Source of the DNA: Bacteroides sp.
GTDB taxonomy: Bacteria; Bacteroidota; Bacteroidia; Bacteroidales; Bacteroidaceae
Direction of reading: 5' to 3'
Assembly (NCBI GenBank): GCA_017471925.1
Contig: JAFURM010000055.1
Location: 62,001-126,000, forward strand
Length of the DNA stretch: 64,000 nucleotides
A program made the position numbers and the translations under genes. This document shows, in pieces, positions 56,032-64,000 of this stretch. Position 1 is the stretch's first letter. Each line of letters starts with the position of its first letter. Under the pieces are notes generated by a model. It saw nothing but the letters and a program-made list of their open reading frames with translations. It did not search any database and was not told the DNA's origin.

Positions 56032-56247
56032 ATGAAAACGAACAAACACCTTGGACAGATACTGTCCGAAAACGAAATGAAAGAGATTAAAGGCGGTAAA
56101 GTAAATCAAGACGAAAATCCTGATGAATTAAACTTTTGTATTGCCTGCGGAGAACGATTGGGGGACACACTAACGTATAACAAAACAAAAGGAATATACT
56201 ATGTTATGTGCGCTTATTGTGGCACGCAGAATATTATTAACAATTAA
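56032..56247 (+). CDS. Double-glycine leader peptide with CxxC...CxxC core
   Basis: 71 residues. The leader MKTNKHLGQILSENEMKEIK ends in GG (21-22), the cleavage site of bacteriocin-type (ComC/GG-Bacteroidales) precursors, with the usual LxxxEMKxIxGG pattern. The 49-residue core carries four cysteines as C36-x2-C39-G and C60-x2-C63-G, a zinc-ribbon-like or disulfide-forming layout. Codon use is AT-rich compared with its neighbours. No C39 peptidase, ABC exporter, radical SAM or cyclase gene is in the window. It lies 35 bp before the receptor gene, on one transcript from the palindrome-bearing promoter. It could be a secreted signal, a bacteriocin, or a peptide captured by the receptor; function not known. 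Confidence 0.8.
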   Translation: MKTNKHLGQILSENEMKEIKGGKVNQDENPDELNFCIACGERLGDTLTYNKTKGIYYVMCAYCGTQNIINN

Positions 56248-56282
56248 CAGCATTTGTTTAACATTCTAAGAACTGGTACATT

Positions 56283-58685
56283 ATGAAAACTTTCCTTTCC
56301 TTGGTAGGCAAATCATGCCTGTTCACGCTCCTCTTGTCAATCCCTCTTTCGCTCCATGCCCAAGCGGTGTATATCGTCAGCGGCAGTGTGCAAAGTGTCA
56401 TGAGTGAACCGCTTGTCGGTGCCAATGTCCGGCTGACTTCCGTCAAGCAGTCTGGTGATACCTACGGCATGGCCACCGATGGAAAGGGAAGTTTTGCCAT
56501 CCAGTTGCCTCAAGGGGAATACAACCTGGAGATTTCTTATTTGGGCTACACCTCCTATCGGGCTTGCGTGCAAGTGAAAGGAGATGTCCGCCTACCGGTC
56601 ATCAGCCTGAACGAAGAGAGCCAGATGATGGAGACAGTGGTAGTCACGGCACACACCATGACCTATAATCCCAACGGCTACGTGGCCGAGATTGCCAAGA
56701 ACCCGTCCTATCGCGGCATGAGCCTAAACGAGATTCTGAAGCTTACCCCCGGTACCCACACGACCCACAACAGCGTGCAACTCTTCGGGCGCAACGTTTC
56801 CAAAATCTACCTGAACGGGCGGGAACTCCAACTGGGAGGCGAACAGTTGGTCAACTATCTGGAAACGCTCGATGCCAAGAACGTGAAGCGAATAGAGGTC
56901 ATCACCGCCTCAGGGGTGGAAGAGGATGCTGTGAACAAAGGCAGAAGTGTCATCAAAATCACCACCGTCAACCCCGAGACCGGAGGTATGATGAATGCAG
57001 GAGGCAGCTACATGAACGGTGAAGACAAGCACATTCCTCTCATGAATGCCATGCTCAGGTGGCGCATCAACAAGCAGTGGGGCACCTACTTCAGCATAAA
57101 CGGAGCAAAGAGCGACAGCCACACAGGCAGTTTCACCGAAACTCATTTCTATGCTACGGACAATCGTCACACGGTGGACTCACGCGGCGACAGTGACACC
57201 AAGAACCTGAATGCCACGCTCGGCCTCTCCTATGACCTGAATGCCGACAACCTCTTCTCATTGGAAGGGTTCTTCCAATACAACGAGGCAGCCCTGAAGC
57301 AAACTTCCGCCATGCACAATCTGACCAATAACAGCCATGCGCTCCTCGCTTCCGGCCTATCGGACTACAGGCGGGGCTACCACAAGAGTAACCTCTCCTT
57401 CGGCTACACCCACAAATTTGCCTCCCAAGCCACCCTGGACATCAAGGCCGACCGTTTGGATAACCGTGTGGATGACAACGATTGGTTGCGCTACCGTTAC
57501 GCCTCCGGTAAAGAAACGGGGTCTGACCGTTGGAATGACGGGAAAAACCGGGTCTACACCCTGCGTGCCGACTACAACCGACGCTTTGAGCCATTGGCGG
57601 GAGAACTCTCCTTAGGAGCAAAATCCACCTGGTTCACCAATGAGAGCAACACCGACTACCTGGCCATGACCGACGGGCAGTGCGACGAAACGGGCAGCTA
57701 CCAAGACCGCTACAAGTACACCGAAGACGTCTACGCCCTCTATGCCAAATATGGCTTTACTCTCAAGGCGTTCAGCATGAACCTGGGCATCCGCATGGAG
57801 CATGCCCGCATCGTCCCCCGCTCTTCCAGCAACCCCGAGCGCAACAGCAGGAACCTCTCCACCGACTTCTTTCCCGAGGTGCGCCTGAGCTACACACTGA
57901 ACGAGGAGAAGGGACATAACATCAGCATCGGATATGACCGCAGCCTGGTACGTCCCGGCATGGAGGAACTTAATCCTTTGGTCGTCCGCCTCAATGAATA
58001 TAGTTACAGCATGGGCAATCCGTCGCTGAAGGCTTTCTACTACGACGCCATCAACCTGACCGGCATCTTCTACAGGAAATACTCACTGAACATATACGCT
58101 TCCTATTCGGACGACGGCATCATTGGCATCACCGAGAATCGTGACGGCCGGCTCTACTCCACGTGTCTCAACGGTAAAGAGGAGTTCCATCTCCGTGCAC
58201 ACCTCAGCATTCCCGTCAGGTTCGCCAAGTGGCTGAACGTTAGGTTCTCAAGCAGCTACAGCTACCGGAAGGAGAGCTACGAAGCAGACAAGACCAGCAA
58301 CAATCATTGGTCTGTGGGCTACATGACCACCATCACGTTGCCTGCCAACTTCCGCATCAGCCACAGTCTCAGCTATCCCCTGGTAAACAGCAAGACGCTG
58401 TACGGCAAGCACATCGAGAGGCCGAACTGCAACCTCCATGTCAACAAACTCTTCCCTAAACAACGCCTGACAGCCACCCTCATGATGGGCGACCTCTTCA
58501 ACAATGACGGCAGCCGCCGCACCGATACCTTCCGTGACGACTTCTATCAGGTGTCGCGTAACGTCTACAGCAACTTCGGCATCTCTTTCGGATTGAGATA
58601 CATGTTCAACTGGGGCCGGAAATCTGCCGTCCGCCAAGGCAGTTCAGGCAACATGGAAGAGAGTGGACGCTTCGCAACAGAATGA
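56283..58685 (+). CDS. Outer-membrane beta-barrel TonB-type receptor (cassette 1)
   Basis: 800 residues. A signal peptide (ending IPLSLHAQ) is followed by a CarboxypepD_reg domain (about 30-110, VSGSVQSVMSEPLVGANVRLTS and YNLEISYLGYTSYRA). Then comes a plug-like region (NEILKLTPGTHTTHNSVQLFGRNVSKIYLNGRELQ, RIEVITASGVEEDAV), and a beta-barrel that matches the Bacteroidetes OMP_b-brl_3 kind, ending FNWGRKSAVRQGSSGNMEES. No SusD partner is present, so it is not a standard glycan importer. It follows the GG-leader peptide gene by 35 bp. The 3' end is only 9 bp from the end of the cassette-2 regulator on the other strand. Confidence 0.85.
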   Translation: MKTFLSLVGKSCLFTLLLSIPLSLHAQAVYIVSGSVQSVMSEPLVGANVRLTSVKQSGDTYGMATDGKGSFAIQLPQGEYNLEISYLGYTSYRACVQVKGDVRLPVISLNEESQMMETVVVTAHTMTYNPNGYVAEIAKNPSYRGMSLNEILKLTPGTHTTHNSVQLFGRNVSKIYLNGRELQLGGEQLVNYLETLDAKNVKRIEVITASGVEEDAVNKGRSVIKITTVNPETGGMMNAGGSYMNGEDKHIPLMNAMLRWRINKQWGTYFSINGAKSDSHTGSFTETHFYATDNRHTVDSRGDSDTKNLNATLGLSYDLNADNLFSLEGFFQYNEAALKQTSAMHNLTNNSHALLASGLSDYRRGYHKSNLSFGYTHKFASQATLDIKADRLDNRVDDNDWLRYRYASGKETGSDRWNDGKNRVYTLRADYNRRFEPLAGELSLGAKSTWFTNESNTDYLAMTDGQCDETGSYQDRYKYTEDVYALYAKYGFTLKAFSMNLGIRMEHARIVPRSSSNPERNSRNLSTDFFPEVRLSYTLNEEKGHNISIGYDRSLVRPGMEELNPLVVRLNEYSYSMGNPSLKAFYYDAINLTGIFYRKYSLNIYASYSDDGIIGITENRDGRLYSTCLNGKEEFHLRAHLSIPVRFAKWLNVRFSSSYSYRKESYEADKTSNNHWSVGYMTTITLPANFRISHSLSYPLVNSKTLYGKHIERPNCNLHVNKLFPKQRLTATLMMGDLFNNDGSRRTDTFRDDFYQVSRNVYSNFGISFGLRYMFNWGRKSAVRQGSSGNMEESGRFATE

Positions 58686-58694
58686 GATAATTTC

Positions 58695-60296
58695 TTAGAT
58701 GCTCTTCAGCAGATTGCGCAGTTTGCCTTTTTCGTATTTCTCGCCCATCTTTTTCAGGATGTTATGTTCGTTGCGATAGATGGTGGGCCGGGAGTATTCC
58801 ATGAGATAGGCGATGTGGGTCACAGGCAGGTCAAGCACCAGCAGGATGCAGAGTTGCACGTCACGGTCGGTGAGGCCATAGTGGTCGGTAAGGCGCATGA
58901 GAATGTCGTTGCGGCAAGCGTTTACGCCCTCGGACAAAGCCTGCCAGTCAGTTTCGTCCAGCTGACTGGCACTCTTCTCCTTCCACTGACAGTCGGCAAT
59001 GATAAGTTGCATCTTGGTATAGGCCGGTGAATGCTCCAAGGCCTCCTTAGCCAACAATTTACGAGCCTGATTAGCCGTATCTATCTTGGCAGAAAGAATC
59101 TGTCGGTCGCTCTCCAGTTGGGCTTCGCGCTCGGCCAGCCTCTCTTGCAGGGCGGCCACCTCCCTCTCATATTGCAGCATACTGTCATGCAAAGCATTGT
59201 ACAGTAATCCGGCCTTTTCCTGTTGTTCCAGCAACAGGAGACGTTGGCGACGGTATCTGCGTCTATAAAAGGCACGCAATAAGCCAAAGCCCAGGAGACT
59301 GACAGCCACGATACCCGCAATAGCATATTTGTATCGGCTAAGAAAGCCCTCATAATTCTGTTTTTGCCGTTCCTTTTGGAAAGCCTCTTCTGCTGCAGGC
59401 AGCAGATCGTTGCGAGGAGACTGATGGGCTTTCATCCACAGGTAGTGCACTCCTCTCTCCCTCCAGTCGGAGCCTCCATAGAGTTTGTCGAAATAGAGGG
59501 CTGCCGAATCACGCTTTCCCAAAACGACATAAGACTTGGCCATAAGTTCAAGCAAATGGGCATGAAGCAGTCCCAGTTGTTCAGCCTGACGGCCATAGTC
59601 CAACGCTTCCCGAGCTGCCGCTTCATCATGGCCATATCCCTGACAGATGATTCCCACGAGCATGGCCAACCGAGCTTCATATTCCTTGTTTCCTGATGCA
59701 TGGGCCAGTTTGATACCATACTTGGCCTCACGCATTATCTTTTCCCGATCCACCTGCCATGCTGAACGGTTCCGGATATCCAGACAAGTATAGATGGCCT
59801 CCACCCAAAGGGCTGTGTCGGCCAGTTCTTGAGCCAATTGTCCGGCCAAGTGATAGAGAGAATCGCTTTTGGAATCTATTCTTGCATAGTAATAGCTCCG
59901 CCCCATATATTGGTAGGTGTGTGCCAACAACTGTTTGTCACCCGCCTCTTGCGCATAGGCAGCAGCCCAAAGAAAACTTTTCATAGCATCATATGGGTTA
60001 CTTTCATTGCGATGTCTGAGAGCGCAAAGGAAATGAATCCGTGCCTGCATGGCCGGCAACTTCCGACTGTCATAATAAGCCATTGCCTCCAGGTATAGGG
60101 AGTCTTCGGAAAAATGCTGCAAGACATTCATCAGACTGTCCAAAGCTCCCTTTTGAGAACATTCCGTTGTCTGCTGTTGCAACAGCGAGTCAAGTTGCAC
60201 CAGCCGAGGCGACATCTTGTGAGATATCGAATCGGTACAAGCTGTAATCAGGCCCGACAGCATGAGGATGAACAATACGGTGAGGAAGTTTCGCAT
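58695..60296 (-). CDS. Membrane-anchored TPR/HTH regulator (cassette 2)
   Basis: 533 residues from the ATG at 60296. The lipobox is LITAC, then MSPRLVQLDSLLQQ as in cassette 1. TPR-type helices come next (AMAYYDSRKLPAMQARIHFL, AAREALDYGRQAEQLGLLHA), then a membrane helix (about 320-345, YAIAGIVAVSLLGFGLLRAF), a coiled coil and the same C-terminal HTH (LTDHYGLTDRDVQLCILLVLDLPVTHIAYLMEYSRPTIYRNEHNIL). It lacks about 75 residues of the N-terminal TPR region of its paralogue. The last 60 residues and their DNA are nearly identical in the two. It is divergent from the second receptor. Confidence 0.78.
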   Translation of the reverse strand: MRNFLTVLFILMLSGLITACTDSISHKMSPRLVQLDSLLQQQTTECSQKGALDSLMNVLQHFSEDSLYLEAMAYYDSRKLPAMQARIHFLCALRHRNESNPYDAMKSFLWAAAYAQEAGDKQLLAHTYQYMGRSYYYARIDSKSDSLYHLAGQLAQELADTALWVEAIYTCLDIRNRSAWQVDREKIMREAKYGIKLAHASGNKEYEARLAMLVGIICQGYGHDEAAAREALDYGRQAEQLGLLHAHLLELMAKSYVVLGKRDSAALYFDKLYGGSDWRERGVHYLWMKAHQSPRNDLLPAAEEAFQKERQKQNYEGFLSRYKYAIAGIVAVSLLGFGLLRAFYRRRYRRQRLLLLEQQEKAGLLYNALHDSMLQYEREVAALQERLAEREAQLESDRQILSAKIDTANQARKLLAKEALEHSPAYTKMQLIIADCQWKEKSASQLDETDWQALSEGVNACRNDILMRLTDHYGLTDRDVQLCILLVLDLPVTHIAYLMEYSRPTIYRNEHNILKKMGEKYEKGKLRNLLKSI

Positions 60297-60426
60297 GATG
60301 GTCTTTTTTCGATTGGCGAAGATAGCGTTATTGAGAACAATATGCAAGCGATGGAGGGAGAAAAAGTTTTTTTCATAGTTTCATGTATTCTTATTCCACT
60401 ATAAATGAAGGGAATACTCAGCAAAG

Positions 60427-60463
60427 TTACAAATGTAAACCTACTACTTTACACTTCTGTAAC
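60427..60463. promoter_or_regulatory. Paired palindromic operators, cassette 2
   Basis: Site 1 is TTACA-AA-TGTAA (60427-60438). Site 2 is TTACA-CTTC-TGTAA-C (60449-60463). The TTACA halves start 22 bp apart, ten less than in cassette 1. Confidence 0.65.
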
Positions 60464-60475
60464 GTTATTCTCCCT

Positions 60476-60483
60476 TAACTTTG
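60476..60483 (+). promoter_or_regulatory. -7 box TAACTTTG, cassette 2
   Basis: An exact TAnnTTTG match, beginning 13 bp after site 2, and 24 bp before the receptor ATG at 60508. Confidence 0.65.
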
Positions 60484-60507
60484 CCTTGAAATATTAAACA
60501 GAAAGAC

Positions 60508-62889
60508 ATGAAAACCATTCGCATTCTGATTCCGTTCTTTTGGCTGATGCATTTGTCTCTCCATGCCCAAGTCCTGCATAACGTCAGTGGCAGCGTGCAG
60601 TCCACAGCGGGCGAGTCACTTATCGGTGCCCACGTTCGCCTGATTCGCGCGGGACAGGAGAATCAAAGCCACGTCATGGCCACCGACGGGCATGGCCGTT
60701 TTCTGTTGCAGGTGTCCAAGGGAGAATATGCCTTGGAAATCTCCTATATCGGCCATGCCAAATATATAGCAACCGTGCAAGTAGTCGGTGATGTCCGCCT
60801 GCCCGTCATCAATCTGAATGAGGACAGCCAGTTGATGGAAACTGTGGTAATAACAGCACGCACCGTAACCTACAATCCCAACGGTTATGTAGCCGAGATT
60901 GCCAAGAATCCGCTCTATCACAACATGGACCTGAATGAAATCCTGAAGTTCACTCCTGGTACCTATACAACCCTTACCGGTGTGCAACTCTTCGGACGCA
61001 ACGTTTCCAAAATCTACCTGAACGGGCGGGAACTTCGTCTGCAGGGCGAACAGCTGGTCAAATACTTAGAGACGCTCCATGCCAAAGACGTGAAGCATAT
61101 TGAGGTCATTGCTGCCTCTGGTGTGGAAGAGGATGCCGAGAGGCAAGGCCAAAGCATCCTTAAAATCACCACCATCAATCCTGAGACGGGTGGCATGATG
61201 GCCATTGTAGGTGGCACCACCCAGGGTGAAGAGAAGAGCCTCTATACCCTTTCCTCCAACATGAACTGGCGCATCAACAAGCAGTGGGGAACCTACCTCC
61301 GCGTAAATACGGGAAAGAGCGACCGCGAACAGGGCGAACTCACCGAGACCCATTTCCACACGACCGACAGCCGACGCGCCGTAAAGTCGGTCATGGACAA
61401 TGAGGCCATGAACTATAGTGCGCTGTTCGGCCTCTCCTATGACTTGGATGCCAACAATCTCTTCTTCATAGAGGCTTCTTGTGGCCGAAACGGAAACAGC
61501 AGGCAGCAAACCTCAACGACCCGCAACTTGGCCGACGACCATTACACAGACATTGCCTCCGGTTCGTCAGACCATGAACGCACCTACCGCAAAAACAATC
61601 TCTCCCTCGGTTACACCCGCAAGTTTGCTTCCCAGGCCACCCTGAACATCAAGGCTGACCGACTGGAGAACCGTGTGGATGATGACGAGTTGCAGTTCTA
61701 TCAATACACCACCGCAGCAAGAAGAGACTTCGACCGTTGGAACGACGAGAAAAACCTGGTCTATACCCTCCGTGCAGACTATAGCCAACGTTTCAAACCG
61801 CTGAACAGCCGTCTCTCCTTAGGGGCAAAATCCACCTGGTTCAGCAATGAGAGCAACACCGACTACCTGGCCACGACCGACGGGCAGCGCGACGAAACGG
61901 GCAGCTACCAAGACCGCTACAAGTACACCGAAGACATCTACGCTCTCTATGCCAAATATGGCTTCACCCTCAAGGCGTTCAGCATGAACCTGGGCATCCG
62001 CATGGAGCATGCCCACATCGCTCCCCGCTCTTCCAGCAACCCCGATCGCAATGGCAGGAACATCTCCACCGATTTCTTCCCCGAGGTGCGCCTGAACTAC
62101 ACACTGAACAAAGAGAAAGGTCATAACATCAGCCTGGGCTACAACCGCAGTCTGTCGCGTCCCGGCATGCAGAGTCTCAATCCTTTGATTGTCCGTCTCA
62201 ATGAATACAGCTACAGCATGGGGAATCCCTTGTTGGAGGCTAACTATACTGACCGAGTCTCCCTAATGGCCACCCTCTTCGACAAGTACATCCTGGAAGC
62301 ATATTGGAGCCATAGGAAGAACGGGACAATGGGTATTATCGAGAACCGCGACGGCAGACTCTACTCCACCTATACCAACGGTGCAAAAGAAAACACCTGT
62401 TATGCCTATTTAATGCTTCCCGTGAAGGTTGGCAAATGGTTGAATGTCCGTCTCAGCGGCTCTTGCCGATTCAGTGAGCACAGTTATGGAGCAGACGAAA
62501 GCCGGAACTTCTACTGGTCTACCGGCTACTTTGCCTCCATCACCCTGCCCGCCAATTTCCGCATCAGCCACGACTTGTTCTATACCAGTTCCTCCAAGGG
62601 ATTATATTCCTCTTTTCAAGAGCCTCTGACAAGCAATGTCCACATCAACAAGACCTTCCCTAAACTGCGTCTGAGTGTTACCCTTGCGTTTGTCGACATC
62701 TTCAACTGTCAAGGCGGTTATCAAAGAGATTCCTTCCGCGATGACTTCTACCAGACGCTGCGTGGCAACTACAACAACCGTTCCGTTCTGCTTAGCCTCA
62801 GCTATCGTCTCAACTGGGGCCGGAAATCCGCCGTCCGCCAAGGCAGTTCGGGCAACACTGAAGAGAGCGGACGCTTCGCAAAGGAGTAG
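60508..62889 (+). CDS. Outer-membrane beta-barrel TonB-type receptor (cassette 2)
   Basis: 793 residues with the same layout as the cassette-1 receptor. The signal peptide ends LHAQ, then VSGSVQSTAGESLIGAHVRLIR, YALEISYIGHAKYIA, NEILKFTPGTYTTLTGVQLFGRNVSKIYLNGRELR and a barrel ending LNWGRKSAVRQGSSGNTEES. DNA identity with the cassette-1 gene is strongly uneven: near 57610-57860 versus 61820-62070 it is almost complete, elsewhere much lower. No small peptide gene precedes it; the regulator faces it directly over the palindrome-bearing promoter. Converges with the third receptor after a 29-bp gap. Confidence 0.85.
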   Translation: MKTIRILIPFFWLMHLSLHAQVLHNVSGSVQSTAGESLIGAHVRLIRAGQENQSHVMATDGHGRFLLQVSKGEYALEISYIGHAKYIATVQVVGDVRLPVINLNEDSQLMETVVITARTVTYNPNGYVAEIAKNPLYHNMDLNEILKFTPGTYTTLTGVQLFGRNVSKIYLNGRELRLQGEQLVKYLETLHAKDVKHIEVIAASGVEEDAERQGQSILKITTINPETGGMMAIVGGTTQGEEKSLYTLSSNMNWRINKQWGTYLRVNTGKSDREQGELTETHFHTTDSRRAVKSVMDNEAMNYSALFGLSYDLDANNLFFIEASCGRNGNSRQQTSTTRNLADDHYTDIASGSSDHERTYRKNNLSLGYTRKFASQATLNIKADRLENRVDDDELQFYQYTTAARRDFDRWNDEKNLVYTLRADYSQRFKPLNSRLSLGAKSTWFSNESNTDYLATTDGQRDETGSYQDRYKYTEDIYALYAKYGFTLKAFSMNLGIRMEHAHIAPRSSSNPDRNGRNISTDFFPEVRLNYTLNKEKGHNISLGYNRSLSRPGMQSLNPLIVRLNEYSYSMGNPLLEANYTDRVSLMATLFDKYILEAYWSHRKNGTMGIIENRDGRLYSTYTNGAKENTCYAYLMLPVKVGKWLNVRLSGSCRFSEHSYGADESRNFYWSTGYFASITLPANFRISHDLFYTSSSKGLYSSFQEPLTSNVHINKTFPKLRLSVTLAFVDIFNCQGGYQRDSFRDDFYQTLRGNYNNRSVLLSLSYRLNWGRKSAVRQGSSGNTEESGRFAKE

Positions 62890-62918
62890 GTTGTGCTCCC
62901 CCTAAAGGTACGGGCGAC

Positions 62919-64000
62919 TCATTCCGTCGTGAAACGACCCATTTCGTCCTGGTTTCCACTGCCTCCTCTACGCACATTGGACTTCTGCCCCCAACGGAGT
63001 GTGTAACGGCCACCGATGCTGAAGTGGAAGGTGTTGAAGCGCGAGGCTGTGTCGTTAGAATAGGTGTCATACACATAGCTGCTGCGCAATCCGCCATTGC
63101 TGTTGAAGAGGTCGGAGAACCTGACGAATAGATTCAAGGATCGGTTGAAGAGGCTCTTGCTCACCTGGAAGTTGGCCGACACATTGCGGCGGGTCTCTCC
63201 ATACATGGTGCGGATGGGAGTACTGTGGTCCACCTCGGCCGTTACGTTGAACTCACCGGGCAAGCGGAAGAGGGCATTGCAGCTCAGGTTCCATGCGCTA
63301 TTATCGGAGGTTTGTCCCAAGTGGTCATACTTGGTGTAGGAATAGTCGGCAGAGAAGTTCAGACGTCCCCACTTGCCCAATGTCACCGGAATACCGGCAT
63401 AAATGCTGTAAGCAGCCCATTTCATTCCGTTCACGGGGGAAGTGTAGATAACACCGTCCGTCTCCTCCGAGTAGAGCATGGGCACTCCTTTGGAATAGGT
63501 ATGACTGAATACCAGGCTGTACGAATTGAACCATACACTCCTCAGTGCATACCGATCGATGGTTGCAGGCTCCAGCAAAAGATTACCCTTCAGATAGCTG
63601 TACTCATTCACTTGTTTGACGTAAGGATTCAGGTCGTACAGATTGGGGCGTGAAATGGAGCGGGTATACTGGAGTGACAGGTTGTGTCCCTTCTCTCTGT
63701 TCAGCGCATAGTGCAAACCGAGTTCGGGTGCCAGGTCGGTGTGTGTCGTCTCATAATCTGTGGGCAACTCACCGGCAGGAGAAAGCAACGCATGCTCCAC
63801 GCGCAAACCGGCCGTCACGTCTACCTGCTTTATCCGAAACACATACTTGGCATAGGCTGCATAGACCTCCTCTTCGCAATTGTACTGATAGGAGCGGTCA
63901 GTATTCAGCAGAGGCGCATCAGTGGGATAAAGCTCAAAATCATGACTTATCTCTTGAAACTTATAGCGAGAGAATATGTCGGAAGCGAGATTGGTGTATT
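62919..64000 (-). CDS. Third outer-membrane beta-barrel receptor (partial, N-terminus off right edge)
   Basis: About 360 residues are readable, continuing in frame past the ATG at 63842 to the window edge (YTNLASDIFSRYKFQEIS... YAAYAKYVFRIKQVDVTAGLRVEH). The tail LRWGQKSNVRRGGSGNQDEM, and LHYALNREKGHNLSLQYTRSISRPNLYDLNPYVKQVNEYSY, mark it as the same family as the two receptors to the left but clearly more distant. It is on the opposite strand and converges with the second. The true start lies beyond 64000. Whether it also faces a TPR/HTH regulator cannot be seen. Confidence 0.85.
   Translation of the reverse strand, partial: YTNLASDIFSRYKFQEISHDFELYPTDAPLLNTDRSYQYNCEEEVYAAYAKYVFRIKQVDVTAGLRVEHALLSPAGELPTDYETTHTDLAPELGLHYALNREKGHNLSLQYTRSISRPNLYDLNPYVKQVNEYSYLKGNLLLEPATIDRYALRSVWFNSYSLVFSHTYSKGVPMLYSEETDGVIYTSPVNGMKWAAYSIYAGIPVTLGKWGRLNFSADYSYTKYDHLGQTSDNSAWNLSCNALFRLPGEFNVTAEVDHSTPIRTMYGETRRNVSANFQVSKSLFNRSLNLFVRFSDLFNSNGGLRSSYVYDTYSNDTASRFNTFHFSIGGRYTLRWGQKSNVRRGGSGNQDEMGRFTTE

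Overview
The window reads as chromosomal DNA of a gut Bacteroides (or a close Bacteroidales relative). This rests on a SusC-type TonB receptor, two hybrid two-component regulators, the RprX/RprY pair, GldE, FimB/Mfa2-like lipoproteins, and many promoters with the Bacteroidetes -7 box TAnnTTTG. No rRNA, tRNA, CRISPR array or intact transposase was seen. Species was not assigned, and all family names come from reading the sequence without database searches.

Layout. (1) 1-18.0 kb is a pectin / rhamnogalacturonan utilisation locus: a SusC homologue running off the left edge, a GH88 unsaturated-uronyl hydrolase, two hybrid two-component systems, a GH28 polygalacturonase, a tandem CE12 acetylesterase and an L-rhamnose mutarotase. 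Inside it sits an unexpected PqqD / HPr-kinase-like pair (8.9-10.1 kb). (2) 18.2-26.7 kb is housekeeping: rprY-rprX; mutY-ssb-gldE-phosphopantetheinyl transferase; HU, a 30-residue basic ribosomal-type protein and RNase G. (3) 26.8-29.7 kb holds two tandem FimB/Mfa2-like lipoproteins. (4) 30-41 kb is mostly core genes (acyltransferase, nitrilase, YgiQ, Mrp, TrmB, IlvE, exonuclease VII, subtilase) with two short-period tandem arrays and a cruciform-type repeat between genes. (5) 41.1-46.7 kb is an AT-richer five-gene block (LamG/propeller protein, DUF5597-type glycosidase, PKD protein, exported nitroreductase, frameshifted small lipoprotein), bounded on the right by a GC-rich 3' gene fragment. 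(6) 46.9-53.8 kb holds a DUF1573 protein and a very large alpha-2-macroglobulin-like protein that lacks a visible thioester motif.

(7) 53.9-64 kb is the most unusual part: a duplicated cassette in which a membrane-anchored TPR/HTH regulator (minus strand) faces an outer-membrane beta-barrel receptor (plus strand), with a third receptor running off the right edge. The first cassette also encodes a 71-residue peptide with a double-glycine leader and a CxxC...CxxC core. Both divergent promoters carry the same two palindromic elements, TTACA-N2-TGTAA and TTACA-N4-TGTAA. The second sits exactly 13 bp before the -7 box in both; the distance between the two elements differs by one helical turn (32 versus 22 bp). 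I infer a self-contained peptide-sensing or peptide-handling system in which the regulator controls the facing peptide/receptor operon; this is a hypothesis.

How the genes fit together. In the pectin locus, the HTCS proteins would sense periplasmic oligosaccharides and switch on SusC and the enzymes. CE12 would remove acetyl groups, GH28 cut the galacturonan backbone, GH88 remove unsaturated uronic acid ends left by lyases, and RhaM feed rhamnose into catabolism. Three CTAAAATCG-like boxes at exact 21-bp spacing in the GH88/HTCS divergent promoter are candidate operator sites.
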